A DNA stretch of 64,000 bases from JAFECT01 sp035551675 (GTDB lineage Bacteria; Pseudomonadota; Alphaproteobacteria; Caulobacterales; Caulobacteraceae). Positions 1 to 6,817 of this stretch are shown here, piece by piece; position 1 is the stretch's first letter, and every line of letters starts with the position of its first letter. The notes under the pieces were generated by a model that was given only the letters and a program-made list of their open reading frames with translations, searched no databases and was not told the origin of the DNA. A program made the position numbers and the translations under genes. The stretch is taken from contig DASZMV010000005.1 of the NCBI GenBank assembly GCA_035551675.1, forward strand, positions 1-64,000, given 5' to 3'.

Positions 1-61
1 ACCATGCGGTCCCTCGCAGGCGCCGCGTGTCGATTTTCGTCCAGGTTGGCGTCGGTTGGCG

Positions 62-107
62 GGACCGGCCCTGCGCTCGGGGGGAACTTGGTGCGCAGAA
101 CCGGTCC
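62..107. other. Hairpin, possible terminator or structured leader
   Basis: GGACCGG at 62-68 pairs with CCGGTCC at 101-107. Inside it, CTGCGC at 71-76 pairs with GCGCAG at 93-98. A 2x2 CC/AA mismatch separates the two stems. There is no T-run after either arm, so a classical intrinsic terminator is not supported. Confidence 0.35.
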
Positions 108-190
108 ACGCCGGTCGGGGAGAGTAGTCAGCCACATTGGCCACAGCGGAAAATAAGCGATGAAAATTAATGTAGGTTTAAAATAGCAAT

Positions 191-203
191 ATATCCTGGA
201 TAT
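191..203. promoter_or_regulatory. Short palindrome in AT-rich region
   Basis: ATATCC-T-GGATAT is a perfect 6-1-6 inverted repeat in the AT-rich region upstream of the Crp/Fnr-type gene. It could be an operator, but a palindrome this short can arise by chance in AT-rich DNA. Confidence 0.2.
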
Positions 204-474
204 CATCCTCTCATTAGCATTAATAAGACGTGAATATTTCAGAACTTTAGGAGTACACTTCTCACCTAACGCATTTATTACCTTATACTTCGAGCTTATA
301 TCCAAGCATCTTTGAGTACTATACTTCGCAATTCGGCTCTCTCGGGGATTTGCGCGACAAAATACCACTCCCCTTCTCGTTGCACATTTCCCCCACCACG
401 TGCATAGAGCGTGAACATGCGTCGCGGGAAAGAGCTTGGTTCTTGGTGTCGTCGCTCAGCAAGGTACAGGCGTA

Positions 475-1164
475 ATGCTTTTCCGGAACAGCTTCCTGGC
501 CGCGGTCGACAGCCGCGATTTCGCGTCCTTGTCGCCCCACCTTCGAGAAATGTCGCTCGACGAGGGACAGACGCTGAGCGCCCTCGGGGCGTCGTTGGAG
601 ACAATATACTTTCCGAGCAGCAGCGTGATCGCCGCGGTCGCCGACGCCGGCGATGACCACTGGGTGGAAGTATCCTCCGTCGGCAACGAAGGCGTTGCGG
701 GGCTATCGCCTGCGATCGCCGATCGACCCGCGTCAACGCGGATGACCGTGCGGATCGGAGGCGGCGCGATGGCGATGCCTGCGGCGACTTTTCGAGAGAC
801 GGCGCTAGGCAGCGCGCGGTTGCTGAATCTCGCGCATCGTTTCCTGCAGATGGACATCGAACGCGCCGAACTCTCCGCGGCGTGCTGGCCTTCGCATCTC
901 CTGCCTGCCCGTCTCGCGCGCTGGCTGCTGGTGAGCCAGGATCGGGTGGACAAGCCGGTCATTCACCTGACGCAGGACGCCATCGCGATGATGACCCATG
1001 CGCTCCGCGGTTCGATCAGCCACGTGGCGAGCGAATTCCGCGAGGCCGGTCTGATCCAGTACAGCCGCGGCCAGATCGAAATCGTCGACCGCCCCCGGCT
1101 GGAGGCCCTCGCCTGTTCCTGTTACCGCAACGATGTGCGGTGGCGCGAGCGCAACGCACTCTAG
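475..1164 (+). CDS. Crp/Fnr family transcriptional regulator
   Basis: A 229-residue cytoplasmic DNA-binding regulator. The N-terminal half (about residues 10-115) is a cyclic-nucleotide-binding-type beta barrel. The C-terminal part (about 140-210) is a winged helix that includes TQDAIAMMTHALRGSISH and ends in the CSCYRND region common in alphaproteobacterial members. The ATG at 475 is preferred because AAGG lies 10 bases upstream; a TTG at 436 in the same frame would add 13 residues. The effector is unknown, and the canonical cAMP-binding residues are not obvious. Its stop codon overlaps the stop of the convergent receiver-kinase gene by four bases, and the two-component cluster lies next door. 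Confidence 0.85.
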   Translation: MLFRNSFLAAVDSRDFASLSPHLREMSLDEGQTLSALGASLETIYFPSSSVIAAVADAGDDHWVEVSSVGNEGVAGLSPAIADRPASTRMTVRIGGGAMAMPAATFRETALGSARLLNLAHRFLQMDIERAELSAACWPSHLLPARLARWLLVSQDRVDKPVIHLTQDAIAMMTHALRGSISHVASEFREAGLIQYSRGQIEIVDRPRLEALACSCYRNDVRWRERNAL

Positions 1165-2300
1165 GCTCCGGACGACGCCAAGGCTTGCGCCGTCGGTTCA
1201 GGCCTGCTCCGCCGAACTCTCTCTGCGACGCCGGCCGGCGCGCGCACGAAGAAGGTAGAGCCTTTTCCCGGTTCGGACTCGCACCAGATCGTCCCCTTCT
1301 GCGCATGAATAGCTTTGCGCGCCAGGGTGAGGCCAAGTCCCGTTCCGGAATATTCCTTGGCCGTATGGAGCCGAATGAGGGGGTCGAAGATCTCGGTGAC
1401 GAACCGTTGCTCGATGCCGATACCGTTGTCCTTCACCGCGATGGTCCACCCACGGTCCTGCTGTTTCACTATCAGCTCGACGCGTGGCGACTTGCTCTTG
1501 TTGTAGTGGAGCCCGTTGACGATGAGATTCTGGAACACCTGGGTCATCAGGGCCTCGTCGCCGAGGATGACAGGCAGCTGCTCGGGGATGACAATTTCGC
1601 CCCCGCGCTCCGCCAGATAAGGGGCAAGCGTCAAGCGGAGGTCATCCAGCACGTCCTCGAGCCGGATGTCCAAGAGCGTCGGGGCGCGGTTCAGGAGCGT
1701 GTATTGCGACATCACGTCGACCAGCCTCGCGAGCCGGACCGCAGCGTCGCCGAGAAATTTCAGATGCCCTCGAAGCTCTTCATCCTGGTTCTCGGCAAGG
1801 CCCTCCCGGACCAGGTCGCTGAAGGTCGTGATCTGGCGGATCGGCTGTTTGAAATCGTGCGCCAGCGCGTAAGCGAAGTTCTGCAAGTCCTCGCGCTGTT
1901 CATCGATCAACCGCGCCTGCGAACTGGCGTGGATGGCGCGGGTGACCGCACGCTCAATCGAGTCGGGGGTGATGCGGGACTTCGGAATATAGTCCGAAAC
2001 ACCGTTCCGCAGCGCTTCCGCCGCCAGCATCTCGTCACCGAAGCTGGTCATCAAGACGGTCGGGAGATAGCAGTGCATGGCCTTGAGCGCCTGGGCAAGC
2101 ATCAGGCCGTTCATGCCCGGCATGTCGTAGTCCATCAGGACGCAATCGTAACTCCGCGCCTCGCACAGCGCCTTGGCCTCGAGCGGGTCCGACGCGTCCT
2201 CCATCTCGGCGTCGGGAAAGGCCTCGGACAGGGCGGCGGCCATCAACCGGCGCTCGATTTCGTTGTCGTCAACGACGAGCAGACATTTTCGATGAGTCAT
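1161..2300 (-). CDS. Response-regulator/histidine-kinase hybrid (REC-HisKA-HATPase)
   Basis: A 379-residue cytoplasmic protein. It starts with a receiver domain (phospho-acceptor Asp57 in LMDYDMPG, Lys107), followed by a histidine kinase core. The H-box reads AHDFKQPIRQI with His148, and the ATP lid has DNGIGIEQRF and GTGLGLTLA. There is no membrane segment, so it probably takes phosphate from, or relays it to, neighbouring kinases. The ATG at 2300 is chosen because GGGGAGA lies at a good distance; an in-frame start at 2330 exists. It overlaps the upstream kinase gene by about 32 bases and is the last gene of a four-gene two-component operon. Confidence 0.85.
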   Translation of the reverse strand: MTHRKCLLVVDDNEIERRLMAAALSEAFPDAEMEDASDPLEAKALCEARSYDCVLMDYDMPGMNGLMLAQALKAMHCYLPTVLMTSFGDEMLAAEALRNGVSDYIPKSRITPDSIERAVTRAIHASSQARLIDEQREDLQNFAYALAHDFKQPIRQITTFSDLVREGLAENQDEELRGHLKFLGDAAVRLARLVDVMSQYTLLNRAPTLLDIRLEDVLDDLRLTLAPYLAERGGEIVIPEQLPVILGDEALMTQVFQNLIVNGLHYNKSKSPRVELIVKQQDRGWTIAVKDNGIGIEQRFVTEIFDPLIRLHTAKEYSGTGLGLTLARKAIHAQKGTIWCESEPGKGSTFFVRAPAGVAERVRRSRPEPTAQALASSGA

Positions 2301-3060
2301 CGTGCGTTCTCCCCGCGCCCTCCGCAGCATCAGCGGCGGCAGAAACCTTGGGTAGGCTCAGCTCGACACAGGCGCCGCCGTCGCGATCGATAAACTGTAC
2401 CTCGCCGCCGTGCCGGCGTGCGATACGGCGACAGACCGCCAAGCCGACCCCGGCGCCGGGAATGCCTTCATCGCCGCTGGCGCGCCGAAACATCATGAAT
2501 GCCTTGTCGCGGTAGGCCTCGTCGAGGCCGCGGCCGTTGTCGCAAATCCGCACCCGCCACATCTGGTCAGTGTGCGCCGCGCACGCTTCGATGCACGACG
2601 AGACGCCGGGACGGCGGAATTTTACGGCGTTTTCCAGCAGGCAAACGATCGCCTGGGTAAACAACTTCGGATCGGCGTACACGTCGCCCAGCGGCTCGAC
2701 GAGAAGCTCGCAACCGGCCTCGCGCAACCCCTCGACGCCAAAGGCCGCCAGTCGCACCGCGAGCGCGCCGTCCAGCACCTTCGGCTCGAGCGGCGCCCGC
2801 TGGACGCAGACATAGGCGGTCAGTTCCTGCAATAGGGTTCGAGCGCTCTCCGACGCCGCACGAATGCAGTCGAGGCTGTCTTTCGCACGCGGGCTGAGGT
2901 CGCCCCCAAGTTCCTTTTCAAAGAGCTTCGAGAACTCGGTGATCTGGCGAAAACACGCCCCCACGTCGTGGGCGACCACATAGGTGAAGTCCCGGAGCTC
3001 CTTCTCCAGCGCCGCGGTGTCGCTCGAAACGGGGGGCGCAAAGGCGTTCGGCTCACGCAT
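2269..3060 (-). CDS. Soluble sensor histidine kinase, H-box proline replaced by Cys
   Basis: A 263-residue kinase with a short N-terminus and no obvious sensor or membrane segment. The H-box is AHDVGACFRQI (His31), where the usual proline is Cys36. The ATPase domain has an N-box (LLENAVKF) and the G boxes DNGRGLDE and GAGVGLAV. It belongs to the bacteriophytochrome/Cph1-like kinase subgroup, judging by the AHD pattern. The ATG at 3060 overlaps the stop of the upstream receiver gene (ATGCGTGA), which supports this start over the longer frame from 3126. Its partner is most likely the receiver encoded just before it. Confidence 0.8.
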   Translation of the reverse strand: MREPNAFAPPVSSDTAALEKELRDFTYVVAHDVGACFRQITEFSKLFEKELGGDLSPRAKDSLDCIRAASESARTLLQELTAYVCVQRAPLEPKVLDGALAVRLAAFGVEGLREAGCELLVEPLGDVYADPKLFTQAIVCLLENAVKFRRPGVSSCIEACAAHTDQMWRVRICDNGRGLDEAYRDKAFMMFRRASGDEGIPGAGVGLAVCRRIARRHGGEVQFIDRDGGACVELSLPKVSAAADAAEGAGRTHDDSSKMSARR

Positions 3061-3547
3061 GGGACGCTTCGATCCCGCAGGTGTCGGCGTCGGCGAGTAC
3101 GACCACCGAGAACCAAAACGATTCAATCGACCGGACGATCTGCTGGAGCTGGTCCATGTCGACGGGCTTGACGATATAGCCGTTGGCGTGGAGCTGGTAG
3201 CTCTTCAAGATGTCGATCTCGGCCTTCGAGCTGGTGAGGACCACGACGGGTATGGTCTGCAGCGACGGATTCGATTTCACCGCCTGCAGGACCTCTCGCC
3301 CGTCCATACGGGGCAGATTGAGGTCGAGAAGGACAAGATCCGGGCGCGGCATGTCCGCGTACACGCTCTCGCGACGCAGCATGCGCATGGCCTCCTCGCC
3401 GTCGCTCGCCACAGCCAGTCGGTTGCGGAGCTTGGCCATGCGAAGCGCCTCCTTGGTGAGGAGGACGTCGCCGTAGTTGTCCTCCACCAGGAGGAGTTCA
3501 GCCGGTCTGCCGGAGCGTTCGATCGTCGTCGGTGTCATCGGATTCAT
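3053..3547 (-). CDS. Single-domain response regulator, Rcp1-like
   Basis: A 164-residue receiver-only protein with no output domain. Key residues are the acidic pair in LLVEDN, phospho-acceptor Asp75 in LLDLNLPRMDG, the Thr in VVLTSSK and Lys127 in YIVKPVD. Such proteins relay phosphate or control a kinase by contact; the partners of Cph1-type kinases look like this. The ATG at 3547 follows AAGGA; a GTG at 3550 and another ATG at 3538 are alternatives. It overlaps the end of the PAS kinase by about 50 bases and the start of the next kinase by 8, so translation is probably coupled. Confidence 0.85.
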   Translation of the reverse strand: MNPMTPTTIERSGRPAELLLVEDNYGDVLLTKEALRMAKLRNRLAVASDGEEAMRMLRRESVYADMPRPDLVLLDLNLPRMDGREVLQAVKSNPSLQTIPVVVLTSSKAEIDILKSYQLHANGYIVKPVDMDQLQQIVRSIESFWFSVVVLADADTCGIEASHA

Positions 3548-4652
3548 CACATTCCTTGTTGGAATAGGCGGCGATGGTAAAGCTGAACGTCGAGCCGCCT
3601 TCCGGACCGGACTGGACGGCCATCTCGCCGCCGAAGCCCTCCACGATCTTCTTGCAGATCGCCAAGCCCAATCCGGTGCCGGAATAGTGTCCCTTGCCGT
3701 GGAGTCGCCGGAACGGTTCGAAGATCTGCTTGTAGTGGACGGCGTCTATGCCGATGCCGTTGTCCCGCACGCAGAACCGCCACAGCTCGTCCTCGCGCAC
3801 GACCGAGACGTGGACGAGCGGAGAGACGCCGGGCGCCACATATTTCACCGCGTTGCCGACCAGGTTTTGCATCAGGCGGATGAAGCGGATCGGGTTGCCA
3901 TAGAGGTTCGGTAGCCGGCCTCGGGTGACGCGCGCGTCCGAGGATCTGATGGCCTCCATGAGGTTTTCGCAGACCTGATCCAGACATTTCCCGGCGTCGA
4001 ACCACGTGAGGCGTTCGGCCTCGCTGCCCAGACGACTGTAATCAACCAGGTCGTCGAGCAGGATCTGCATCTGGCTGGCGCCGGAAACCACCAATGAAAT
4101 GTATTCGCGGCCCTTCTCATCCAGCTTGTCGCCGTATTGCTGCTGGAGAAGTCCGCAGAAGGCTGAAACCATGCGCAGGCACTCGCGGAGATCGTGCGAC
4201 GCCACGTGGGCGAAGTGCGCTCTTTCTTCGTTGGATTCCACCAGCTCCGAGATCAGCCTTTCGCGCAATTCGTTGGCGCGACGCCGTTCTGAGATGTCGC
4301 GCAGAATGGCGACGAAATGGCTCACCGCCTCGAAGGGCGCCTCGCCGAGGGTCAATTCGATGGCGAAGGTGTCACCGGTTTTCCTGCGCGCGAGGAATTC
4401 GCGCTTGGCGCCCATCACCTTGCGCAGGTCGCGCTTTGGATCGCCCTCACCGCGGTCGTCCTGAGCCTGGTCAAAGACGCCGGGCATAAGCATGGAAACG
4501 TTTTGGCCGAGCACCTCAGGCGCCTCGTAGCCGAACATCCGTTCGCACGCCGGATTGAACAGGGTCACGATTCCCGCATCGTCGATCAGGATGATGCCGT
4601 CGACCGCGGTCTCTACGATGGCGCGGAGCTTGGATTCAAACACCGCCCGCAC
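3498..4652 (-). CDS. PAS-domain sensor histidine kinase
   Basis: A 384-residue cytoplasmic kinase and first gene of the operon. A PAS domain spans about residues 6-120 and ends in the PAC-like VAILRDISERRRAN. A short linker follows, then HisKA with ASHDLRECLRMV (His153, Cys158 in place of the H-box proline). The ATPase domain has QNLVGNAVKYV (N-box, about 262-272), DNGIGID (297-303) and GTGLGLA (325-331). There are no membrane segments, so the signal is intracellular; the PAS ligand cannot be told. Translation starts at a GTG preceded by GGGAGGG. The acidic tail (DESDDTDDD) overlaps the next gene. Confidence 0.85.
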   Translation of the reverse strand: MRAVFESKLRAIVETAVDGIILIDDAGIVTLFNPACERMFGYEAPEVLGQNVSMLMPGVFDQAQDDRGEGDPKRDLRKVMGAKREFLARRKTGDTFAIELTLGEAPFEAVSHFVAILRDISERRRANELRERLISELVESNEERAHFAHVASHDLRECLRMVSAFCGLLQQQYGDKLDEKGREYISLVVSGASQMQILLDDLVDYSRLGSEAERLTWFDAGKCLDQVCENLMEAIRSSDARVTRGRLPNLYGNPIRFIRLMQNLVGNAVKYVAPGVSPLVHVSVVREDELWRFCVRDNGIGIDAVHYKQIFEPFRRLHGKGHYSGTGLGLAICKKIVEGFGGEMAVQSGPEGGSTFSFTIAAYSNKECDESDDTDDDRTLRQTG

Positions 4653-4944
4653 CGCCCTCCCGGCGGGGTTGAGAGACTGTCCAGGCCCATGGATCGCATC
4701 CGGCCGTCTTCAAGGACCAAATCCCCAGCAATCGTTCCAGGTATTCGAAGGTGCAGTTCAATTGCTACGTTTCGGTTAAGCTAGCAAGATGATTGAGGTA
4801 AGTGTTGAGTTAGTTTGCAACTGTTGGTGTAGGCGACGTGACACATATCATGTTAAACATGTCCATGTTTATGCATAGTCGCTGCGTCAACCTTACATTA
4901 ACAAGTCTTACCTATTATTTGCTGAGGATCACGGAGATCTATTT
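4653..4944. promoter_or_regulatory. Divergent promoter region of the two-component cluster
   Basis: A 292-base gap between the divergent PAS-kinase operon and the two-receiver operon. Positions about 4770-4944 are AT-rich and hold a perfect palindrome at 4854-4871. No clear -35/-10 pair or full CtrA box could be assigned by eye. Confidence 0.5.
4854..4871. promoter_or_regulatory. Perfect 8-2-8 palindrome, candidate operator
   Basis: TAAACATG-TC-CATGTTTA is an exact inverted repeat centred about 82 bases upstream of the receiver gene at 4945, in the divergent promoter region. The size and symmetry fit a dimeric regulator site. The regulator is unknown; the Crp/Fnr-type protein encoded nearby is one candidate, though the sequence is not a classic CRP or FNR box. 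Confidence 0.4.
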
Positions 4945-5463
4945 ATGGAACTCAGTGTTGTTCCCGGCGACGTTGTTCCCGGTGATGTTGTTCCCATAGA
5001 CCATACGGCTCACGCGAAGATGCGAGAGCCGGACGGTGAGATCGCGGTCCGGCGCGTCTGGACGGTCAATGTTCTGTTGGTCGACGACGATCCGGGCGAT
5101 ACGGCGCTGATCATGGACGTTCTGAGGCGCGATCCTCAGGTCAGCTCCGCCAAAGCGACGGATGCGCCGGAGTTCGCGCTGCGGCAGATCAAGTTCGGTC
5201 GTCTGAAACCCGATCTGATCCTGCTCGACATCCGCATGCCTCGGCTCGACGGTTTTACTTTCCTCGAACGGTTGCGCGAGATTCCCGCCATGGCGCGCAC
5301 GCCGGTGGTTTTCCTGACGACCTCACGCCTGCAAAGCGACGTGTTGCGGACCAAGGGCTCCACCGCGTCGCTCTATGTGGTGAAGCCCGACAGTTACACA
5401 GATCTGCAGACGCGCCTCTGTGGCGTCTTGCGGCGCGCCGTGTCAGGGCGCTGGGGACATTGA
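4945..5463 (+). CDS. Single-domain response regulator with repeat-bearing N-terminus
   Basis: A 172-residue receiver protein. Residues 1-40 are a non-conserved extension with a VVPGD repeat. The receiver fold follows, with LLVDDDPGD, phospho-acceptor Asp95 (LLDIRMPRLDG), Thr in VVFLTTS and Lys147 in VVKPDS. There is no output domain. GGAG eight bases before the ATG supports this start, although an in-frame ATG at 5020 would remove the repeat. It is the first gene of a two-receiver unit transcribed away from the kinase operon and is likely to be phosphorylated by one of those kinases. Confidence 0.85.
   Translation: MELSVVPGDVVPGDVVPIDHTAHAKMREPDGEIAVRRVWTVNVLLVDDDPGDTALIMDVLRRDPQVSSAKATDAPEFALRQIKFGRLKPDLILLDIRMPRLDGFTFLERLREIPAMARTPVVFLTTSRLQSDVLRTKGSTASLYVVKPDSYTDLQTRLCGVLRRAVSGRWGH
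4957..4995 (+). repeat. 15-base tandem repeat, 2.6 copies, in coding frame
   Basis: GTTGTTCCCGGCGAC is repeated with one or two third-position changes and then begins a third time. It encodes Val-Val-Pro-Gly-Asp repeats at the N-terminus of the receiver. In-frame copy-number changes would lengthen or shorten the tail without a frameshift. Confidence 0.8.
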
Positions 5464-5465
5464 CC

Positions 5466-5975
5466 ATGAACAGAATCGCGCCAGCGCTATCGGACGACTC
5501 CACCGGTCCCGGCCTGTGCGTCTTGATGGTCGAGGACAGCGACGCGGACGCCTATCTGATCGAGCGCGCGCTTTTCGACAATCCGCGCGTCGCAAAGATC
5601 GTGCGAGCGCGGGATGGCGAGGAGGCCCTGGACCTGGTGCAGCGAGCCGAAGTGGTCCCGGACGTCGCCTTGATCGATCTTCATATGCCGCGCATGAACG
5701 GCTTCAATCTGCTCGTCGCCCTGGCGGGGCATGCGGACGCGGACTTTCCCGCGATCGTGCTCACCTCGTCGTCGATGCCTCAGGACGCGGCGCGTTGCCG
5801 CCTGCGACGGGCCGTGCGCGTGGTCATCAAGCCCGACACGGTGGTTGAGTTCCATGCCGCGCTGGCGACGGCGATTGACGCCGTATGTCCCTGGACGCCA
5901 GTCGTTGAACCGAAGCCGCGCCCGCGCCGGACGCGCACCCTGACCTTCCGACCGGACGGTTTGGCGGATTGCTGA
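5466..5975 (+). CDS. Single-domain response regulator
   Basis: A 169-residue receiver-only protein. It has LMVEDSDAD, phospho-acceptor Asp71 in LIDLHMPRMNG, LTSSS and the conserved Lys-Pro in VVIKPDT. The last 30 residues are a basic, proline-rich tail (PKPRPRRTRT). The ATG at 5466 follows GGGGA by nine bases; a TTG at 5460 would overlap the upstream stop. It lies two bases after the preceding receiver gene and is almost certainly co-transcribed. The helix before the lysine (AARCRLRRAVR) is unusually rich in arginine for this fold. Confidence 0.8.
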   Translation: MNRIAPALSDDSTGPGLCVLMVEDSDADAYLIERALFDNPRVAKIVRARDGEEALDLVQRAEVVPDVALIDLHMPRMNGFNLLVALAGHADADFPAIVLTSSSMPQDAARCRLRRAVRVVIKPDTVVEFHAALATAIDAVCPWTPVVEPKPRPRRTRTLTFRPDGLADC

Positions 5976-6084
5976 TCAACCCCTCTCGATCGACCGGAAG
6001 CGGGCGCGAGGAAGCGAGAGAGATCCTCTGCCAACCGCTTAAGACGAAGCCGATCGACGGAACGCCGCCGCCAGGTTCGGGCAG

Positions 6085-6705
6085 TCAGGTGCGAAACAGC
6101 AGATCGAGTATCTGAGCTTTCCAAATCTCGATTGCGCGTCCGATGGCCGCCGTGTTCGGGTTGCGAATATACTCGACGGTAAGGCCGCGCGTTATGGCGT
6201 TGTTGAGCACCTGCAGGCTCTGGGACGTTTCGTCGTCGCGAACGCCCGCGGCATGAAGGATCGTGTGGCCCCAAAGACGGACGCGGCGGTCGAAGCGACG
6301 GGTGCTGGGCGCGAGCTCCCTGTCCAGGTCGGGATTGTTTCGGCGCGCCAGGTGAAGCTCGAGCAAGGCCGCCATTTCCGGCCGGCTGGCCAAGTCGAAA
6401 TTGGCGTCGAGCAGATTGGCCATGGATTCGCGCGGCGTCGTACCCCGCCGGATGGCGTCGCTATAGACCTCGATCCGATAGGCGGAGAGTTCGGCGGCGA
6501 CCGCCGCCATGAGTTTCGCCTTGGAGGGAAACTGATGCTGGATGGCGCCCAGGCTCATCCCCGTGGCGTCGCGGATCGCGTGCATGGTGGCGCCCGAATA
6601 GCCCTGGGCGCAAAGCACGTCGCGGGCGGCCTCGATCACCTTGGCGCGCGTCGCGGCGCTCCGTTGGGCCTGGGTCAGTCGGGGTTTGAAGGCGATCGTC
6701 GTCAT
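6085..6705 (-). CDS. TetR/AcrR family transcriptional regulator
   Basis: A 206-residue regulator. The N-terminal helix-turn-helix (about residues 15-62) contains RAKVIEAARDVL, YSGATMHAIRDATGMS and GAIQHQFPSKAKL, the standard TetR pattern. The C-terminal ligand-binding region is not family-specific. It lies downstream of the TonB receptor and esterase genes on the same strand and close to the divergent MFS-amidase-ligase operon, so it probably regulates this catabolic cluster. An inverted repeat at 10267-10282 in the divergent promoter is a candidate operator. Confidence 0.85.
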   Translation of the reverse strand: MTTIAFKPRLTQAQRSAATRAKVIEAARDVLCAQGYSGATMHAIRDATGMSLGAIQHQFPSKAKLMAAVAAELSAYRIEVYSDAIRRGTTPRESMANLLDANFDLASRPEMAALLELHLARRNNPDLDRELAPSTRRFDRRVRLWGHTILHAAGVRDDETSQSLQVLNNAITRGLTVEYIRNPNTAAIGRAIEIWKAQILDLLFRT

Positions 6706-6817
6706 GGTGCGGGCGTTATGGTAGCGGTCTCCTGTCTCGCAGGCGAGGCGCCGGATCGGAACCGGGCCGAAGGGGGCCGCGCGACCAGGACGGCCGCGCG
6801 GCGGTTGACTGCAACAC

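Larger units (their letters stand above)
1..474. other. Intergenic stretch with AT-rich core
   Basis: No convincing gene is seen here. Positions about 150-300 are strikingly AT-rich compared with the rest of the window, as expected of a promoter region. The open frames that cross it are short and lack recognisable protein features. A hairpin lies at 62-107 and a short palindrome at 191-203. It probably holds the promoter of the Crp/Fnr-type gene that follows. Confidence 0.5.

Noticed and set aside
882..2393. Plus-strand frame opposite the receiver-kinase gene
   Set aside because: Antisense to a kinase with all catalytic boxes intact.
4890..4910. Possible CtrA box near TTAACAAGTCTTACC
   Set aside because: Only the first half-site fits TTAA-N7-TTAA; the second half has two mismatches.
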